Assembly: GCF_023806485.1 (NCBI RefSeq)
Contig: NZ_JAMSLR010000014.1
Span: 1-64,000, forward strand
Reading direction: 5' to 3'
Length of the DNA stretch: 64,000 nucleotides
Source of the DNA: Thermalbibacter longus
GTDB lineage: Bacteria; Chloroflexota; Chloroflexia; Thermomicrobiales; Thermomicrobiaceae
In this document: piece after piece, positions 16,586 through 27,283 of the stretch
Numbering within the stretch: the first letter of the stretch is position 1
Layout: every line of letters begins with the position of its first letter
Notes under the pieces: model-generated
The model's input: the letters and a program-made list of their open reading frames with translations, nothing else
Told to the model about the DNA's origin: nothing
Databases searched by the model: none
Made by a program: the position numbers and the translations under genes

Positions 16586-18466
16586 TCATGCGCCCCGTGG
16601 CACCTCCTCGACGTGGTAGAACTCGATCTGGTCGCCTGCCTGCACATCGTTGAAGCCTTCGATCGCGAGGCCGCACTCGTAACCGGCGGCCACCTCACGC
16701 ACATCTTCTTTGAAGCGACGTAGCGACGCCACGACACCGTCGTGGATCACGGTACCGTTGCGGAGCACCCGCACGCGCGAGTTGCGCAGAGCTTTCCCGC
16801 TCAGGACGTAGAGCCCGGCAACGATCGTCCGGTTCGGGAGCCGGAACGTCTCGCGCACCTCGGCGTAGCCGTCGGTCACCTCCCGAGTCTCCGGCGTGAG
16901 GAGGCCGGAGAGCGCCGCGCGGATATCGTCGAGCAGGTGGTAGATCACGTTATAGTAGCGCACGTCGACACCAGAGGCGTCCGCAGCGCGCCGTGCGGCC
17001 ACGTCCGGCCGAACGTTGAAGCCGATCACGATCGCCCCCGTCGTGGCAGCCAGCATGATGTCGGATTCCGAGATCGCGCCGGTGCCGCTGTGGACGACTG
17101 TGATGCCGACGGATTCAGTCTCCTCGTTGAGCTTTGCCAAGGCGTTCTGGATCGCTTCTAGCGAGCCTTGTACGTCAGCCTTGAGCACGATCCGCAGCTC
17201 GCGCGTCTCGCCAGCCTCGATCCCGGCATGCAGTTCATCGAGCTTAACAACGCGCATCTCGCTGAAGGTCTCCGCCCGGCGCTGTCGGGCGCGCTCTTCG
17301 GCGAGATCGCGTGCTGTCTTCTCGTCGTCCACGACCTGGAGGAGGTCGCCTGCCTCGGGGACCTCGAGCAAGCCGAGGATCTCGACGGGCGTCGACGGGC
17401 CTGCGCGGCGGACCCGGCGACCGCGGTCGTCGAACATAGCGCGGATGCGGCCCCAGGTGCCACCAACCACAACCACATCGCGGAGCTGAAGTGTCCCCGA
17501 CTGAATCAAGGCGGTCGCAACCGGGCCGCGAGTCTGGTCGACCTTCGCTTCGATGATGACCCCGATGGCCGGCCGGTTCGGGTTGGCCTTCAGTTCCATG
17601 AGGTCGGCGACGAGCAAGATCATCTCGAGCAGATCCTCGATGCCCAGCCGCTGCTTGGCCGAGATCTCCACGACCGGCACGTCGCCGCCGAACTCTTCAG
17701 GGACGACGCCAACCTCGGCGAGTTGCTGCTTCACGCGCATCGGGTTCGCCGATGGCAGGTCGATCTTGTTGATGGCCACGATGATCGGCACATTCGCCGC
17801 CTTCGCGTGGCTGATCGCTTCCTTCGTCTGCGGCATCACGCCGTCGTCGGCCGCCACGACCAAGACGGCGATGTCGGTGACCTGCGCGCCGCGAGCGCGC
17901 ATGGCAGTAAAGGCCTCGTGGCCAGGGGTATCGAGGAAGGTGATCTTCCTCCCCTGAACCTCGACCTGATACGCGCCGATGTGCTGGGTGATGCCACCGG
18001 CCTCTCCCTCGGCGACGTTGGTCTCCCGGATCGCATCCAACAGCTTGGTCTTGCCGTGATCGACGTGGCCCATGATGGTGACGACCGGCGGTCTCGGCTG
18101 CGCCTCCGGGTCGCCAGCGCCCTCGCGGAGCTGATGTTCGATCGCCGCGCTCGCCTGCTGGATGACCTCTGGCACGCGCTCCTCGGTCTCGACGCCGAAC
18201 TCGGCGGCGACTGCGGCGGCCGTCTCGTAGTCGATCTGCTGGTTGATGCTGGCCATGATGCCACGGCGGATCAAACTCTTAATGACCTCGACAGCACTGA
18301 CACCGATGGCCTCAGCCAGTTCGCCGACCGTGACCACGCTCCCGAGCACGACCGGACCAGTGAGCGTCGTCGTAGGCCCAGTGGCTCGCCCGGAGCCGTT
18401 CGGCGCCTCTTCGTACTGCCTCGGGCTCTTCCCTCGCGCTCTCCTCTGTCGCTGCTTCTGGCTCAT
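16586..18466 (-). CDS. infB: Translation initiation factor IF-2
   Basis: 626-residue GTPase that places initiator tRNA on the ribosome. An IF-2 N-terminal subdomain ([21 protein letters not shown]) is followed by the G domain with [16 protein letters not shown] and NKID, then domains II-IV. The N-terminal extension is short compared with enterobacterial IF-2, as in many thermophiles. SD GAGGAGGGAG precedes the ATG. It follows ylxR by 12 bp. Confidence 0.97.
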   Translation of the reverse strand: MSQKQRQRRARGKSPRQYEEAPNGSGRATGPTTTLTGPVVLGSVVTVGELAEAIGVSAVEVIKSLIRRGIMASINQQIDYETAAAVAAEFGVETEERVPEVIQQASAAIEHQLREGAGDPEAQPRPPVVTIMGHVDHGKTKLLDAIRETNVAEGEAGGITQHIGAYQVEVQGRKITFLDTPGHEAFTAMRARGAQVTDIAVLVVAADDGVMPQTKEAISHAKAANVPIIVAINKIDLPSANPMRVKQQLAEVGVVPEEFGGDVPVVEISAKQRLGIEDLLEMILLVADLMELKANPNRPAIGVIIEAKVDQTRGPVATALIQSGTLQLRDVVVVGGTWGRIRAMFDDRGRRVRRAGPSTPVEILGLLEVPEAGDLLQVVDDEKTARDLAEERARQRRAETFSEMRVVKLDELHAGIEAGETRELRIVLKADVQGSLEAIQNALAKLNEETESVGITVVHSGTGAISESDIMLAATTGAIVIGFNVRPDVAARRAADASGVDVRYYNVIYHLLDDIRAALSGLLTPETREVTDGYAEVRETFRLPNRTIVAGLYVLSGKALRNSRVRVLRNGTVIHDGVVASLRRFKEDVREVAAGYECGLAIEGFNDVQAGDQIEFYHVEEVPRGA

Positions 18467-18478
18467 ATTTCTCCCTCC

Positions 18479-18841
18479 TCAAGATGTGTTACTGTCGGGG
18501 TGAGTGCTGCGCTCGCTCTCATCCTCTTCGCGACGAAAGTGGAGATCGGCGTAGCGCAGGAGCTCAGCCCGAAAGTCCGGCGGAACCGTCGCGCGCAGGG
18601 CACGCTCGAGAGCGTTCCCCTCGGCGGCCGCCTGCCAGCACGAGAACCGCCGGCACAGATAGGCACCCCGGCCGTTGCGCTTGCCCGTTGGGTCGATTGC
18701 CAGTTCACCCTCCGGGGTACGAACGATCCGCACAAAACTCCGCTTCGTGTCCTTCTCCCGGCACACGACGCACGTCCGGAGGGGGATATGCTTCAGGCGC
18801 GGCCCACGGCGCCGGGTCGGGGTCCTCTGTGGCTCGCTCAT
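18479..18841 (-). CDS. ylxR: YlxR/RnpM family RNA-binding protein (DUF448)
   Basis: 120 residues, the DUF448 family found between nusA and infB. Conserved features are RTCVVCREK, the GRGAYLCR stretch and a Cys pair that may bind metal (C-V-V-C). In Firmicutes RnpM/YlxR binds RNase P RNA and affects its activity; the role here is inferred from family and context. The tail is acidic. It lies 29 bp downstream of nusA. Confidence 0.92.
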   Translation of the reverse strand: MSEPQRTPTRRRGPRLKHIPLRTCVVCREKDTKRSFVRIVRTPEGELAIDPTGKRNGRGAYLCRRFSCWQAAAEGNALERALRATVPPDFRAELLRYADLHFRREEDESERSTHPDSNTS

Positions 18842-18870
18842 TCATGCCCCCTCGCCGCGCGAGCGCCCCG

Positions 18871-20190
18871 CTACGAGACGTGCGAGGCCTGTTCCTCGGC
18901 CAATGGTAGCGCACGCCCGGTCTCGAAATCGTAGCGGGCGCGAAGCTCTCGGTCGTAGTACACGTTCACCACGCCATCGACGATTTCGACATCGACGCTC
19001 TTTAGGATCAGGTCGGACGGGAGCGGGCCGAACTCGCGGTCGCGCACGCTGATGGTGCCGTCGCCTCGAACCAGCCGCGGCTGTCGTCCCAGAGCCATCA
19101 TGTCCTGCGGCATCTCCGGCAAGCCGGCAGCGGCACGCAGGAACAGTCCCTCCTGGTCGCGGATCGACTCCGGGTCCTTGATATCGATGCGCCAGCCGGT
19201 CAACTTGTAGGCCAACCGCGCGTTCTGGCCATCCTTTCCGATGGCCTGCGACATCTGGTCGGTCGGGACGATAACGCGCGCCACCTTTTCGTCCTCGTTG
19301 AGGAAGACGCTGATCGGCTTGGCCGGGCTGAGGGCGTTGCTGATGAACGTCCGGGTGTCGGGTGACCACTCGATCACGTCGATCTTCTCGCCGGACAGCT
19401 CCGTCACGATGTTCTGGATCCGCACTCCCCGGACGCCGACACATGCGCCCACCGGATCGACCTTCTCCTGGCGCGCTGCCACGGCTACCTTCGATCGCTG
19501 GCCCGGTTCGCGCGCGATTGCCATCACCTCGACGGCACCGCTGAAGATCTCCGGCACCTCGAGCTCGAGGAGCCGCTTGATCAGGTTGGGGTGCGTACGG
19601 GAGACGACGAGCTGCGGGCCGCGAGGATCCTTGTTGACCTCGAGCAGGTAAACCTTGATACGCTGCCCCGGGCGGTAGCGCTCAGTCGGAATCTGCTCGC
19701 GCGCCGGCATGATAGCCTCGGCCTTGCCGAGATCGATGATCACCGCGCGCGGATCGGCTCGCTGGACGATCCCGGTCAAGATCTCGCCGACACGATCGGC
19801 GTACTCGTTGTAGATCGTCTCTCGCTCGTAGTCGCGGATTCGCTGCAGGATGACCTGCTTGGCCGTCTGCGCGGCGATCCGGCCGAAGTTTGCCGGCGTC
19901 CGCTCGAGGCGAACGACATCGCCCACCACGGCCTTGGGGTCGATCGTCCGAGCCTCCTGAACCGAGATCTCGCTGAGCGGGTCCTTGACCTCCTCGACAA
20001 CCCGCTTGGGGGCGAAGATGCGGATCTTTCCCGTGTTGACGTCGAGCTCGATCTCGACCTCTTCCTCGGATCCGGTGATCTTCTTGTACACAGTGCGCAG
20101 GGCATGCTGCACGGAATCCATGACCGCGTCGCGCGGGATGCCTCGCTCGGCTGCTATCTGGGCGATGGCAGTGTACAGATCGCTCTTCAT
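18871..20190 (-). CDS. nusA: Transcription termination/antitermination factor NusA
   Basis: 439 residues: N-terminal RNAP-binding domain, S1 domain (near DRVGEILTGIVQ), KH1 and KH2 (GACVGVRG, GKDGQNARLA). No C-terminal acidic repeats, as in most non-proteobacterial NusA. I start it at 20190, where AAGGAGGG lies upstream. It is the first gene of the array; rimP, its usual upstream neighbour, is missing. Its leader holds a promoter and an intrinsic-terminator-like hairpin, so autoregulation by premature termination is plausible. Confidence 0.96.
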   Translation of the reverse strand: MKSDLYTAIAQIAAERGIPRDAVMDSVQHALRTVYKKITGSEEEVEIELDVNTGKIRIFAPKRVVEEVKDPLSEISVQEARTIDPKAVVGDVVRLERTPANFGRIAAQTAKQVILQRIRDYERETIYNEYADRVGEILTGIVQRADPRAVIIDLGKAEAIMPAREQIPTERYRPGQRIKVYLLEVNKDPRGPQLVVSRTHPNLIKRLLELEVPEIFSGAVEVMAIAREPGQRSKVAVAARQEKVDPVGACVGVRGVRIQNIVTELSGEKIDVIEWSPDTRTFISNALSPAKPISVFLNEDEKVARVIVPTDQMSQAIGKDGQNARLAYKLTGWRIDIKDPESIRDQEGLFLRAAAGLPEMPQDMMALGRQPRLVRGDGTISVRDREFGPLPSDLILKSVDVEIVDGVVNVYYDRELRARYDFETGRALPLAEEQASHVS

Positions 20191-20255
20191 CGATTGGTCC
20201 CTCCTTTCCCGGGATCTCTGGGTGCGGACGTAGCCAGTTGGTCTACGGCCGCCGG

Positions 20256-20284
20256 GCAAAAATTAAAGTGGGCATGGCCCACTT
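20256..20284 (-). terminator. Terminator-like hairpin in the nusA leader (candidate attenuator)
   Basis: Minus strand: AAGTGGGC (20277-20284), 3-nt loop, GCCCACTT (20266-20273), then TAATTTTTGC. It lies between the predicted nusA start of transcription (about 20306) and the nusA ATG (20190), in the sense direction. The opposite strand has no T-tract. Confidence 0.7.
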
Positions 20285-20307
20285 GGACGGGGCACTTCGT
20301 TGACCAC
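20263..20307 (-). CDS. Candidate leaderless leader peptide of nusA (14 codons)
   Basis: GTG begins 5 nt after the -10 hexamer, so an mRNA starting there would be leaderless. The frame encodes MVNEVPRPSGPCPL and its TAA stop abuts the terminator hairpin. Four of 14 codons are proline (one CCC, three CCA) and one is GGG. The region upstream is also open in this frame, so chance cannot be excluded. Confidence 0.3.
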   Translation of the reverse strand: MVNEVPRPSGPCPL

Positions 20308-20312
20308 TGCAC

Positions 20313-20321
20313 AGTATAACA
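20313..20321 (-). promoter_or_regulatory. Extended -10 promoter of the nusA operon
   Basis: TGTTATACT on the minus strand (TATACT at 20313-20318); no clear -35. This is the only promoter-like sequence I find before nusA. Confidence 0.55.
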
Positions 20322-20456
20322 CATCCGTTGACTCGTCGCCAGGGTTGGTAGTCAAACCGTAATGACCTGGCAGGACCATCCTCGAAGACAAGTCGAGACG
20401 AGCCGCGTCGCTCACTCGCCGGCCCTCACTGGCAAGAAGGGTGCGCGAGGATGGCG

Positions 20457-20465
20457 TGTTATACT
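20457..20465 (+). promoter_or_regulatory. Extended -10 promoter of yvcK-gapA
   Basis: TGTTATACT (TATACT at 20460-20465) about 78 bp before the yvcK start, with no clear -35. It is the mirror of the nusA promoter in the same divergent region. Confidence 0.5.
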
Positions 20466-20542
20466 CGCCGGGCGAGGAGAGCGTCACGCTGTGTCTCGGT
20501 TGGAGCAGTTCGACTGCCTGGGGGACAGTAACAGGGGGATAG

Positions 20543-21949
20543 ATGAAACTCAGCACGTGGCTCCGGCCGGGGATGCTCATCAAGCGGTGGGTTTTGCTGC
20601 TGATGCTCGGGCTGGTGATGACCAGCCTCGGCCTGGCGATGGGGCTCGCCTGGGTTTACCGGAACTACGACTTTCCTCACCGAGTCTCGGGACTGGTACA
20701 GGCGGTCACCCTCCAGTTCATCCCGCACCCGTACCGCGAGATGTTGATGCTGATGGTTGGCGGGTGCCTGGTCGTGATCGGATTCATCCAGCTCAGCCGT
20801 TCCCTCCTATCTCCGTTCCTGGAACAGCGGGCCGATGGCCAGGGACTGGCGGAGATCATCCATGCCCACCGGTTCGGTCCGGCCCAGCCCGAGTTCCGGG
20901 TGGTAGCGATCGGCGGGGGAACGGGACTCTCCACGCTGCTGCGCGGGCTAAAGGCGCACAACGTGGCGATCACGGCTATCGTTACGACTGGTGACGATGG
21001 TGGGAGTTCCGGTCGGCTTCGCACTGAGTTCAACATCCCACCGCCGGGCGATATCCGGAACTGCCTGGTCGCCCTGGCGGACTCAGAGCCGCTCATGAGC
21101 GACCTCTTCCAGTTTCGCTTCCCTGAGGTCGGGTCACCGCTAGACGGCCACAGCTTCGGGAACCTGTTCATCACGGCGATGACCCAAGTCACGGGTAGCT
21201 TCGAGCGTGCCGTCGCCGAGTCGTCCCGTGTGCTCGCCGTGCGCGGGCAGGTGATGCCATCGACGCTCGAGAACATCACCGTCTGTGCCGAGATGGCCGA
21301 TGGCCAGGTCGTTCGCGGCGAGTCGCGCATCACACAATATCGGGGTCGTATCCGTCGCATCTTCCTCGATCCTGAGCGGCCCGAGGCCTACGACCCGGCG
21401 ATCATCGCGATATTGTCTGCTGATCTCATCGTGCTCGGGCCTGGCAGCCTCTTCACCTCCGTGATTCCGAACGTGCTCGTTAATGGCATCGCTCACGCGA
21501 TCCGTTTCTCTCCCGCTGTCAAGGTCTATGTGTGCAACGTGACGACGCAGCGTGGCGAGACGGATAGCTTCCGAGCGGTCGATCACGTGCAGGCACTCCA
21601 TGACCATGTCGGAGGGCCACTAGTGGACTACGTGCTGGTCAATAACAATTTCGAACCCAGCCGGCGGATCGACCCTGCGCTCGGCATCGCGCCGGTTAGC
21701 CTAGATGGGATCGACCGGCTCCAGGACGTGGGAGTCATCTTGCGCGACGTGGTGTGTGACGAGCAGCCGATGCGACACGATCCAGCCAAGCTGAGCGCGG
21801 CGCTGCTGGAGATCGTTCGCGAGGCGAAGAGCACGGCACGAACGGCCGATTTTGGGGAAGTCCGCGAACCGGCTGCGATCACTGGGGCAGTGGGAGGGAT
21901 GGCGACTCCGGCGATGGCGGACGCGCGCCGCCGGGTTTCGAGGCAGTGA
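20543..21949 (+). CDS. YvcK/CofD-like gluconeogenesis factor with N-terminal membrane anchor
   Basis: 468 residues. Two hydrophobic segments (about residues 15-35 and 65-85) precede the YvcK domain, which shows IGGGTGLSTLLRGLK, TTGDDGGSSG and PGDIRNCL. YvcK proteins bind UDP-GlcNAc and coordinate central carbon flow and cell-wall precursor supply; CofD relatives transfer a phospholactate group. The cluster with gapA, pgk and tpiA supports the metabolic role. SD AGGGGGATAG precedes the ATG. Confidence 0.88.
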   Translation: MKLSTWLRPGMLIKRWVLLLMLGLVMTSLGLAMGLAWVYRNYDFPHRVSGLVQAVTLQFIPHPYREMLMLMVGGCLVVIGFIQLSRSLLSPFLEQRADGQGLAEIIHAHRFGPAQPEFRVVAIGGGTGLSTLLRGLKAHNVAITAIVTTGDDGGSSGRLRTEFNIPPPGDIRNCLVALADSEPLMSDLFQFRFPEVGSPLDGHSFGNLFITAMTQVTGSFERAVAESSRVLAVRGQVMPSTLENITVCAEMADGQVVRGESRITQYRGRIRRIFLDPERPEAYDPAIIAILSADLIVLGPGSLFTSVIPNVLVNGIAHAIRFSPAVKVYVCNVTTQRGETDSFRAVDHVQALHDHVGGPLVDYVLVNNNFEPSRRIDPALGIAPVSLDGIDRLQDVGVILRDVVCDEQPMRHDPAKLSAALLEIVREAKSTARTADFGEVREPAAITGAVGGMATPAMADARRRVSRQ

Positions 21950-22984
<1,035 letters not shown>

Positions 22985-23152
22985 TCCGGCGGCGAGCGCG
23001 ATGCTGGCCGGGGCACCACTGACTCGTCCCGCGCAGCGAAGCCGGCCAACTCGGGGCCGGTAGCCCTTGTGACTGTCTCGGCTCGCTGCGAGGGCTCGAT
23101 CCAAACTGAGGCTCGGCGCTCGCGGTTTACCGGGAGCAAGGGAGAGAGACGG

Positions 23153-24340
23153 ATGCGACTGCGCACCTTGCGCGATCTCGAGGTCGAAGGGAAGCGCGTG
23201 CTCACCCGGGTGGACTACAACGTTCCCCTGCAGGACGGGCGCGTGGCCGATGATACCCGCATCCGCGCCACTTTACCGACGATCGCTGCGCTGCGCGAGC
23301 GAGGTGCCCGCCTGATCCTCTGCTCTCATCTCGGGCGGCCGAAGGGGCAAGTACGGGAGGACTTGCGCCTAGCGCCGGTGGCGGATCGACTGAGTGCGCT
23401 GCTCGACATGGATGTACGCTACGTTCGGGATATCACCGGCGACGAGGCCAGGACGATGGCCAGTCAACTGGGTCCGGGCGAAGTCGGCTTGCTCGAGAAC
23501 CTTCGCTTCGATCCCCGTGAGGAGCAGAACGACCCCGAGTTCGCACGCGAACTCGCGTCTCTGGCGGAGTGCTACGTCAACGATGCCTTCGGCGCTGCTC
23601 ACCGTGCGCACGCCTCGACCGCAGGAGTGGCTGCCCTGCTTCCCTCGGCGGCAGGGCTGCTGATGGAGCGCGAAATTCACGCGCTTACGCGTGTCCTGGA
23701 GGCGGACGAGCACCCCTTCGTGCTGATCCTCGGCGGAGCGAAGATCTCGGACAAGATCGGCGTCATCGAAAACCTTTCCCGGCGGGCCGATGCCCTGCTT
23801 CTGGGCGGCGGCATGGCGAACACATTCTTGAAGGCGCTCGGATATGAGGTCGGCTGCTCGCTGGCCGAGGAGGATCGCCTCGATGAAGCGAGGCGCCTTC
23901 TCTCTCTCGCTGAGCAGCGGGGCATCGAGGTCGTACTTCCCAGCGATGCCGTCGTAGCGCCGGAGCTGGGCGCGGTCGAGCAGGCACGGACGGTGCCGAT
24001 CGACGGAGTCGGCCCGGACGACGCGATCTTCGACATCGGACCCGATACCGTCGCGCGCTTCTCGAAGGTAATCGGCGACGCGGCGCTCGTGGTCTGGAAC
24101 GGCCCGATGGGAGTATTCGAGATACCGGCCTTTCGCGAAGGGACGCGAGGGATTGCCCAGGCAGTCGCGGCGTGTCCCGGGTTCACGGTGGTCGGCGGGG
24201 GCGACTCAGCGGCCGCGGTCGAGGAGTTAGGGCTGGCTGATCGAATCGACCATGTCTCCACCGGTGGAGGAGCGACGCTCGAGTTCCTCGAGGGCAAGGA
24301 ACTCCCCGGGGTGCGGCTACTTATGGAGGAGAACGGGTGA
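23153..24340 (+). CDS. pgk: Phosphoglycerate kinase
   Basis: 395 residues. N-terminal substrate domain with RVDYNVP, SHLGRP and ENLRF; C-terminal nucleotide domain with GGAKISDKIG and VGGGDSAAAVE. Makes ATP from 1,3-bisphosphoglycerate. The ATG at 23153 is preceded by GGGAGAGAG. The stop overlaps the tpiA start (GTGA), giving coupled translation. Confidence 0.97.
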   Translation: MRLRTLRDLEVEGKRVLTRVDYNVPLQDGRVADDTRIRATLPTIAALRERGARLILCSHLGRPKGQVREDLRLAPVADRLSALLDMDVRYVRDITGDEARTMASQLGPGEVGLLENLRFDPREEQNDPEFARELASLAECYVNDAFGAAHRAHASTAGVAALLPSAAGLLMEREIHALTRVLEADEHPFVLILGGAKISDKIGVIENLSRRADALLLGGGMANTFLKALGYEVGCSLAEEDRLDEARRLLSLAEQRGIEVVLPSDAVVAPELGAVEQARTVPIDGVGPDDAIFDIGPDTVARFSKVIGDAALVVWNGPMGVFEIPAFREGTRGIAQAVAACPGFTVVGGGDSAAAVEELGLADRIDHVSTGGGATLEFLEGKELPGVRLLMEENG

Positions 24341-25140
24341 GCGGGGTAAACCGAGTTCCCCTCATCGCCGGGAACTGGAAGATGCACACCACCTACGACG
24401 AGGCGGTGAGCCTCGCTGAAGCCTACCGGGAGCGCCTGGCCCAGCTAGAGGGGGTGGAGTGCGCGCTGATCCCGCCGTATCCGTGGATCGTGCCGCTTGC
24501 TGAGAAGCTCGAGGGTTCCACGCTGGTGCTCGGCGCGCAGAACTGTGCGACGATCGACCAGGGGGCGCTGACCGGCGAAGTGTCGGCACGGATGCTCGCC
24601 CCGTTCTGCCGCTACGTGATCGTCGGGCACAGCGAGCGTCGTCACCAGCTCGGAGAGTCGGACGAGATGGTCGCGGCCAAGCTCCAGGCTGCTGTGCGCA
24701 ACGGCCTGTCCCCCATCCTCTGTGTCGGCGAGCTTCTCGCGGAGCGCGACCAGGGTCTGGCGGAGCGAGTGGTCGAGCGGCAGCTCGGCAGCGCGCTGGA
24801 GGCACTCGAAGCCGCGCACCTGACCCGGCTGGTCATTGCGTATGAGCCCGTGTGGGCCATCGGAACCGGGCGGCCGGCCACACCGTCCGACGCTCAAGCG
24901 ATAGCTGCCTGCATCCGCGAATGGATCGCGCAGCGGTTCGGCTCGGATCTGGCCGCGACGGTTCGCATTCAGTACGGTGGCAGTGTCAACGCGGGGAACG
25001 CTGCTGACTTCCTCCAGCTACCGGATATCGATGGGGCCCTGGTTGGCGGAGCCAGCCTCGACGTGGAACAGTTTTGCGAGATCGTGCGCGTAGCCCGCGA
25101 GCTCGCCCGGGCTACGAACTGGTCGACGGCTCAGAATTGA
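24337..25140 (+). CDS. tpiA: Triosephosphate isomerase
   Basis: 267-residue TIM barrel that interconverts DHAP and GAP. Lys15 in AGNWKMH, catalytic His98 in IVGHSERR, catalytic Glu170 in AYEPVWAIGTG, and the phosphate-binding YGGSV and GALVGGASL loops. GTG start overlapping the pgk stop. 19 bp before secG. Confidence 0.97.
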   Translation: MSGVNRVPLIAGNWKMHTTYDEAVSLAEAYRERLAQLEGVECALIPPYPWIVPLAEKLEGSTLVLGAQNCATIDQGALTGEVSARMLAPFCRYVIVGHSERRHQLGESDEMVAAKLQAAVRNGLSPILCVGELLAERDQGLAERVVERQLGSALEALEAAHLTRLVIAYEPVWAIGTGRPATPSDAQAIAACIREWIAQRFGSDLAATVRIQYGGSVNAGNAADFLQLPDIDGALVGGASLDVEQFCEIVRVARELARATNWSTAQN

Positions 25141-25159
25141 TCGCGGGGAGCATTCGCCG

Positions 25160-25384
25160 ATGATGGAGACGACCCTTTACCTGGCAATCATCATTACCTC
25201 GGTCCTGCTCATGCTGGTGATTCTTCTGCAATCGAAGGGGTCGGGATTCAGTGGCGCGTTCGGCGGCGATACGTCGTCGATCTACCGGACACGACGAGGA
25301 GTCGAAAAGCTCCTCTTCCAGTTGACGATCGGGGTCGCTGCCCTATTTGTCGTGCTGTCGATCCTCGCGCAATTCCTGCTTTAG
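25160..25384 (+). CDS. secG: Preprotein translocase subunit SecG
   Basis: 74-residue membrane protein with two hydrophobic segments (about 5-22 and 52-73) and the family loop LQSKGSGFSGAFGG between them. SecG assists SecYEG-mediated export at the inner membrane. The position after tpiA is common in bacteria. Confidence 0.92.
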   Translation: MMETTLYLAIIITSVLLMLVILLQSKGSGFSGAFGGDTSSIYRTRRGVEKLLFQLTIGVAALFVVLSILAQFLL

Positions 25385-25486
25385 AATCGTCGCTGTGCGG
25401 CAGGCGACGAGAGTGCATGGTCTGCGCGGAGATACCGTGACACGCGGCAGCCTTGCCACTGATTCGGACGGGCGGACGACAAGAGC

Positions 25487-27208
25487 GTGAGACCACCGAC
25501 ACCAGGCATTGACCGTGCTGCACGTGGCCGGTCCTGGCGCCCGCTCTGGATCCTAACCTCACTGATCGTCGTCTTGGCCAGCGCCGGGTTGTTCTGGCTC
25601 GGCACGTCGCGGGGTGGTGCCCCGGCGATGCCGACCCCAGTCGCCGACCGGCAGACTGCCGGAATGCCGGCAATGCCCCCTACACCCACTTCGGTTCCGG
25701 TGCCAGGCGGTCGATATATCGAAGGGCTGGTCGGGCTGCCTACGACCTTCAATCCACTCCTGGTCTCGAACCCAGCGGAGCGCGATGTCGCCGGCGTGCT
25801 GTTCGAAGGGCTGACGTGGGTCGATGGCAGCGGCAGGCCGCAACCCGAGCTGGCCGAAAGCTGGACCGCGAGCGACGACGGTCTGCGGTACACGTTCAAG
25901 CTTCGACGCGGTGTAACCTGGCACGACGGCCAGCCCTTCACCGCAGACGATGTTCTCTTCACGATCCTGCTGATCCAGTCTCCGGAGTTCCCGGGCAATC
26001 CGGCACTCGCGAAGTTCTGGCGAGGCATCCGCGTGCAGGTCGAGGATCCGTACACAGTGACCTTTAGCTTGCTCGAGCCCTTTGCGCCATTTCCGAATTA
26101 TGTGTCGCTGCCGATCTTGCCGGCGCACCGGCTGCGTGGCGTTCTGCCTGAAGATCTCGTGGATGATCCATTCAACCTCGAGCCGGTGGGGACCGGACCG
26201 TTTCGCCTGGCCAGCTTCGACCGAGAGGGGCGGCGCGTTACGCTTGCGCGGCACGATGGTTACTACGGCCGTCGTCCTTACCTCGATGAGGTCGAGTTCC
26301 GTTTCTACGAGACGACCGACGATTTGCTGAGCGCGTTTCGCGATGGTGAGGTTCAGGGCATGGGCATGGTGCCCTGGGAGGTCATCGCCCACGGTGAAGA
26401 TCTGGGGGAGGACGCTCGTATCTACGCTCCCATGCTCTCGGGGATGACAGCCTTGTTCTTCAATCACCAGACACAGTTCTTCTCCGACGTACGCGTGCGG
26501 CAGGCGATCGCCCTGGCGATCGATCGTGAAGCGCTGGTGCGCGACGTCTTGCTTGGGCAGGCTGAGCCCGGCATGGGGCCGATCCCGGCATCGCTCTGGG
26601 CCTACGATCCGACCGGTAGACCGGTCGATGTCGAGCGAGCGCGTAGTCTGCTCCACGAAGCTGGCTGGGGCGATAGCGACGGCGATGGGATCGTGGACAG
26701 TAACGGGGTCGCCTTCCGCTTCACTCTCCTGGTGAACGACGACGATCCACCTCGCGTGGCAGTGGCGAATCGGATCGCTGAACAATTGCGGCAACTCGGG
26801 ATTGCGGTAACCGTCCAGCCTGTTCCGTCGGGATCGCTACTGCAAGCGCTAGTCAGTCGCCAGTACTCGGCCGCGATCTTCGGGTGGTTCCCGCCCAGTG
26901 GAGATCCCGATTGCTTCGAGCTGTGGCACTCGTCGCAAGCGGAGACGGGGCTCAACTTCAGCGGTTTCCGCAATCAAACAATCGACACGCTGCTGCTCCA
27001 GGCGCGCCAGGCGAGCAGCGAGGAGGATCGTCGCTCGCTGTACGCGGAGTTCCAGCGTGTGTTCTCGGAGCAGGTACCGGCCGTGGTGCTTTACTACCCG
27101 CGCTACTTCTTCGCGGTGAAGGCAGAGATCGGGGGTGTAGAGCCGTTGCCTTTAATCCGGCCCAGCGACCGGCTTCATGCGTTACCGCAGTGGTTCCGGC
27201 ATGCTTGA
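25487..27208 (+). CDS. Peptide/oligosaccharide-type ABC transporter substrate-binding protein (SBP family 5)
   Basis: 573 residues. A basic N-terminus and one hydrophobic stretch (about 20-42) form an uncleaved anchor or signal peptide; no lipobox Cys is seen. The mature part has the family-5 signatures VTWHDGQPFTADDV, GTGPFRL and the C-terminal NFSGFRNQTIDTLL region. Binds peptides or similar ligands outside the membrane. No permease or ATPase genes are adjacent, so it is an orphan component. GTG start at 25487. Confidence 0.88.
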   Translation: MRPPTPGIDRAARGRSWRPLWILTSLIVVLASAGLFWLGTSRGGAPAMPTPVADRQTAGMPAMPPTPTSVPVPGGRYIEGLVGLPTTFNPLLVSNPAERDVAGVLFEGLTWVDGSGRPQPELAESWTASDDGLRYTFKLRRGVTWHDGQPFTADDVLFTILLIQSPEFPGNPALAKFWRGIRVQVEDPYTVTFSLLEPFAPFPNYVSLPILPAHRLRGVLPEDLVDDPFNLEPVGTGPFRLASFDREGRRVTLARHDGYYGRRPYLDEVEFRFYETTDDLLSAFRDGEVQGMGMVPWEVIAHGEDLGEDARIYAPMLSGMTALFFNHQTQFFSDVRVRQAIALAIDREALVRDVLLGQAEPGMGPIPASLWAYDPTGRPVDVERARSLLHEAGWGDSDGDGIVDSNGVAFRFTLLVNDDDPPRVAVANRIAEQLRQLGIAVTVQPVPSGSLLQALVSRQYSAAIFGWFPPSGDPDCFELWHSSQAETGLNFSGFRNQTIDTLLLQARQASSEEDRRSLYAEFQRVFSEQVPAVVLYYPRYFFAVKAEIGGVEPLPLIRPSDRLHALPQWFRHA

Positions 27209-27283
27209 CGTCGTCAGTGGCGCGCGTGTCAGGTATACTGAGAGCGTCACGCGCGGGATGGCTGCGTGAGAAGGAGGACTTTC

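Noticed and set aside
17168-18934. A 588-codon open frame on the plus strand opposite infB and ylxR
   Set aside because: It is the antisense shadow of infB, whose protein is clearly IF-2. GC-rich third positions make such frames open by chance; it has no SD and matches no family.
23005-23048. Inverted repeat TGGCCGG/CCGGCCA between gapA and pgk
   Set aside because: A 7-bp stem with a loop of about 30 nt in GC-rich DNA; expected by chance and no T-tract.
27205-27239. TTGACG...TATACT as a tatA promoter
   Set aside because: The spacer is 23 bp, too long for a normal promoter; only the -10 box is worth noting.
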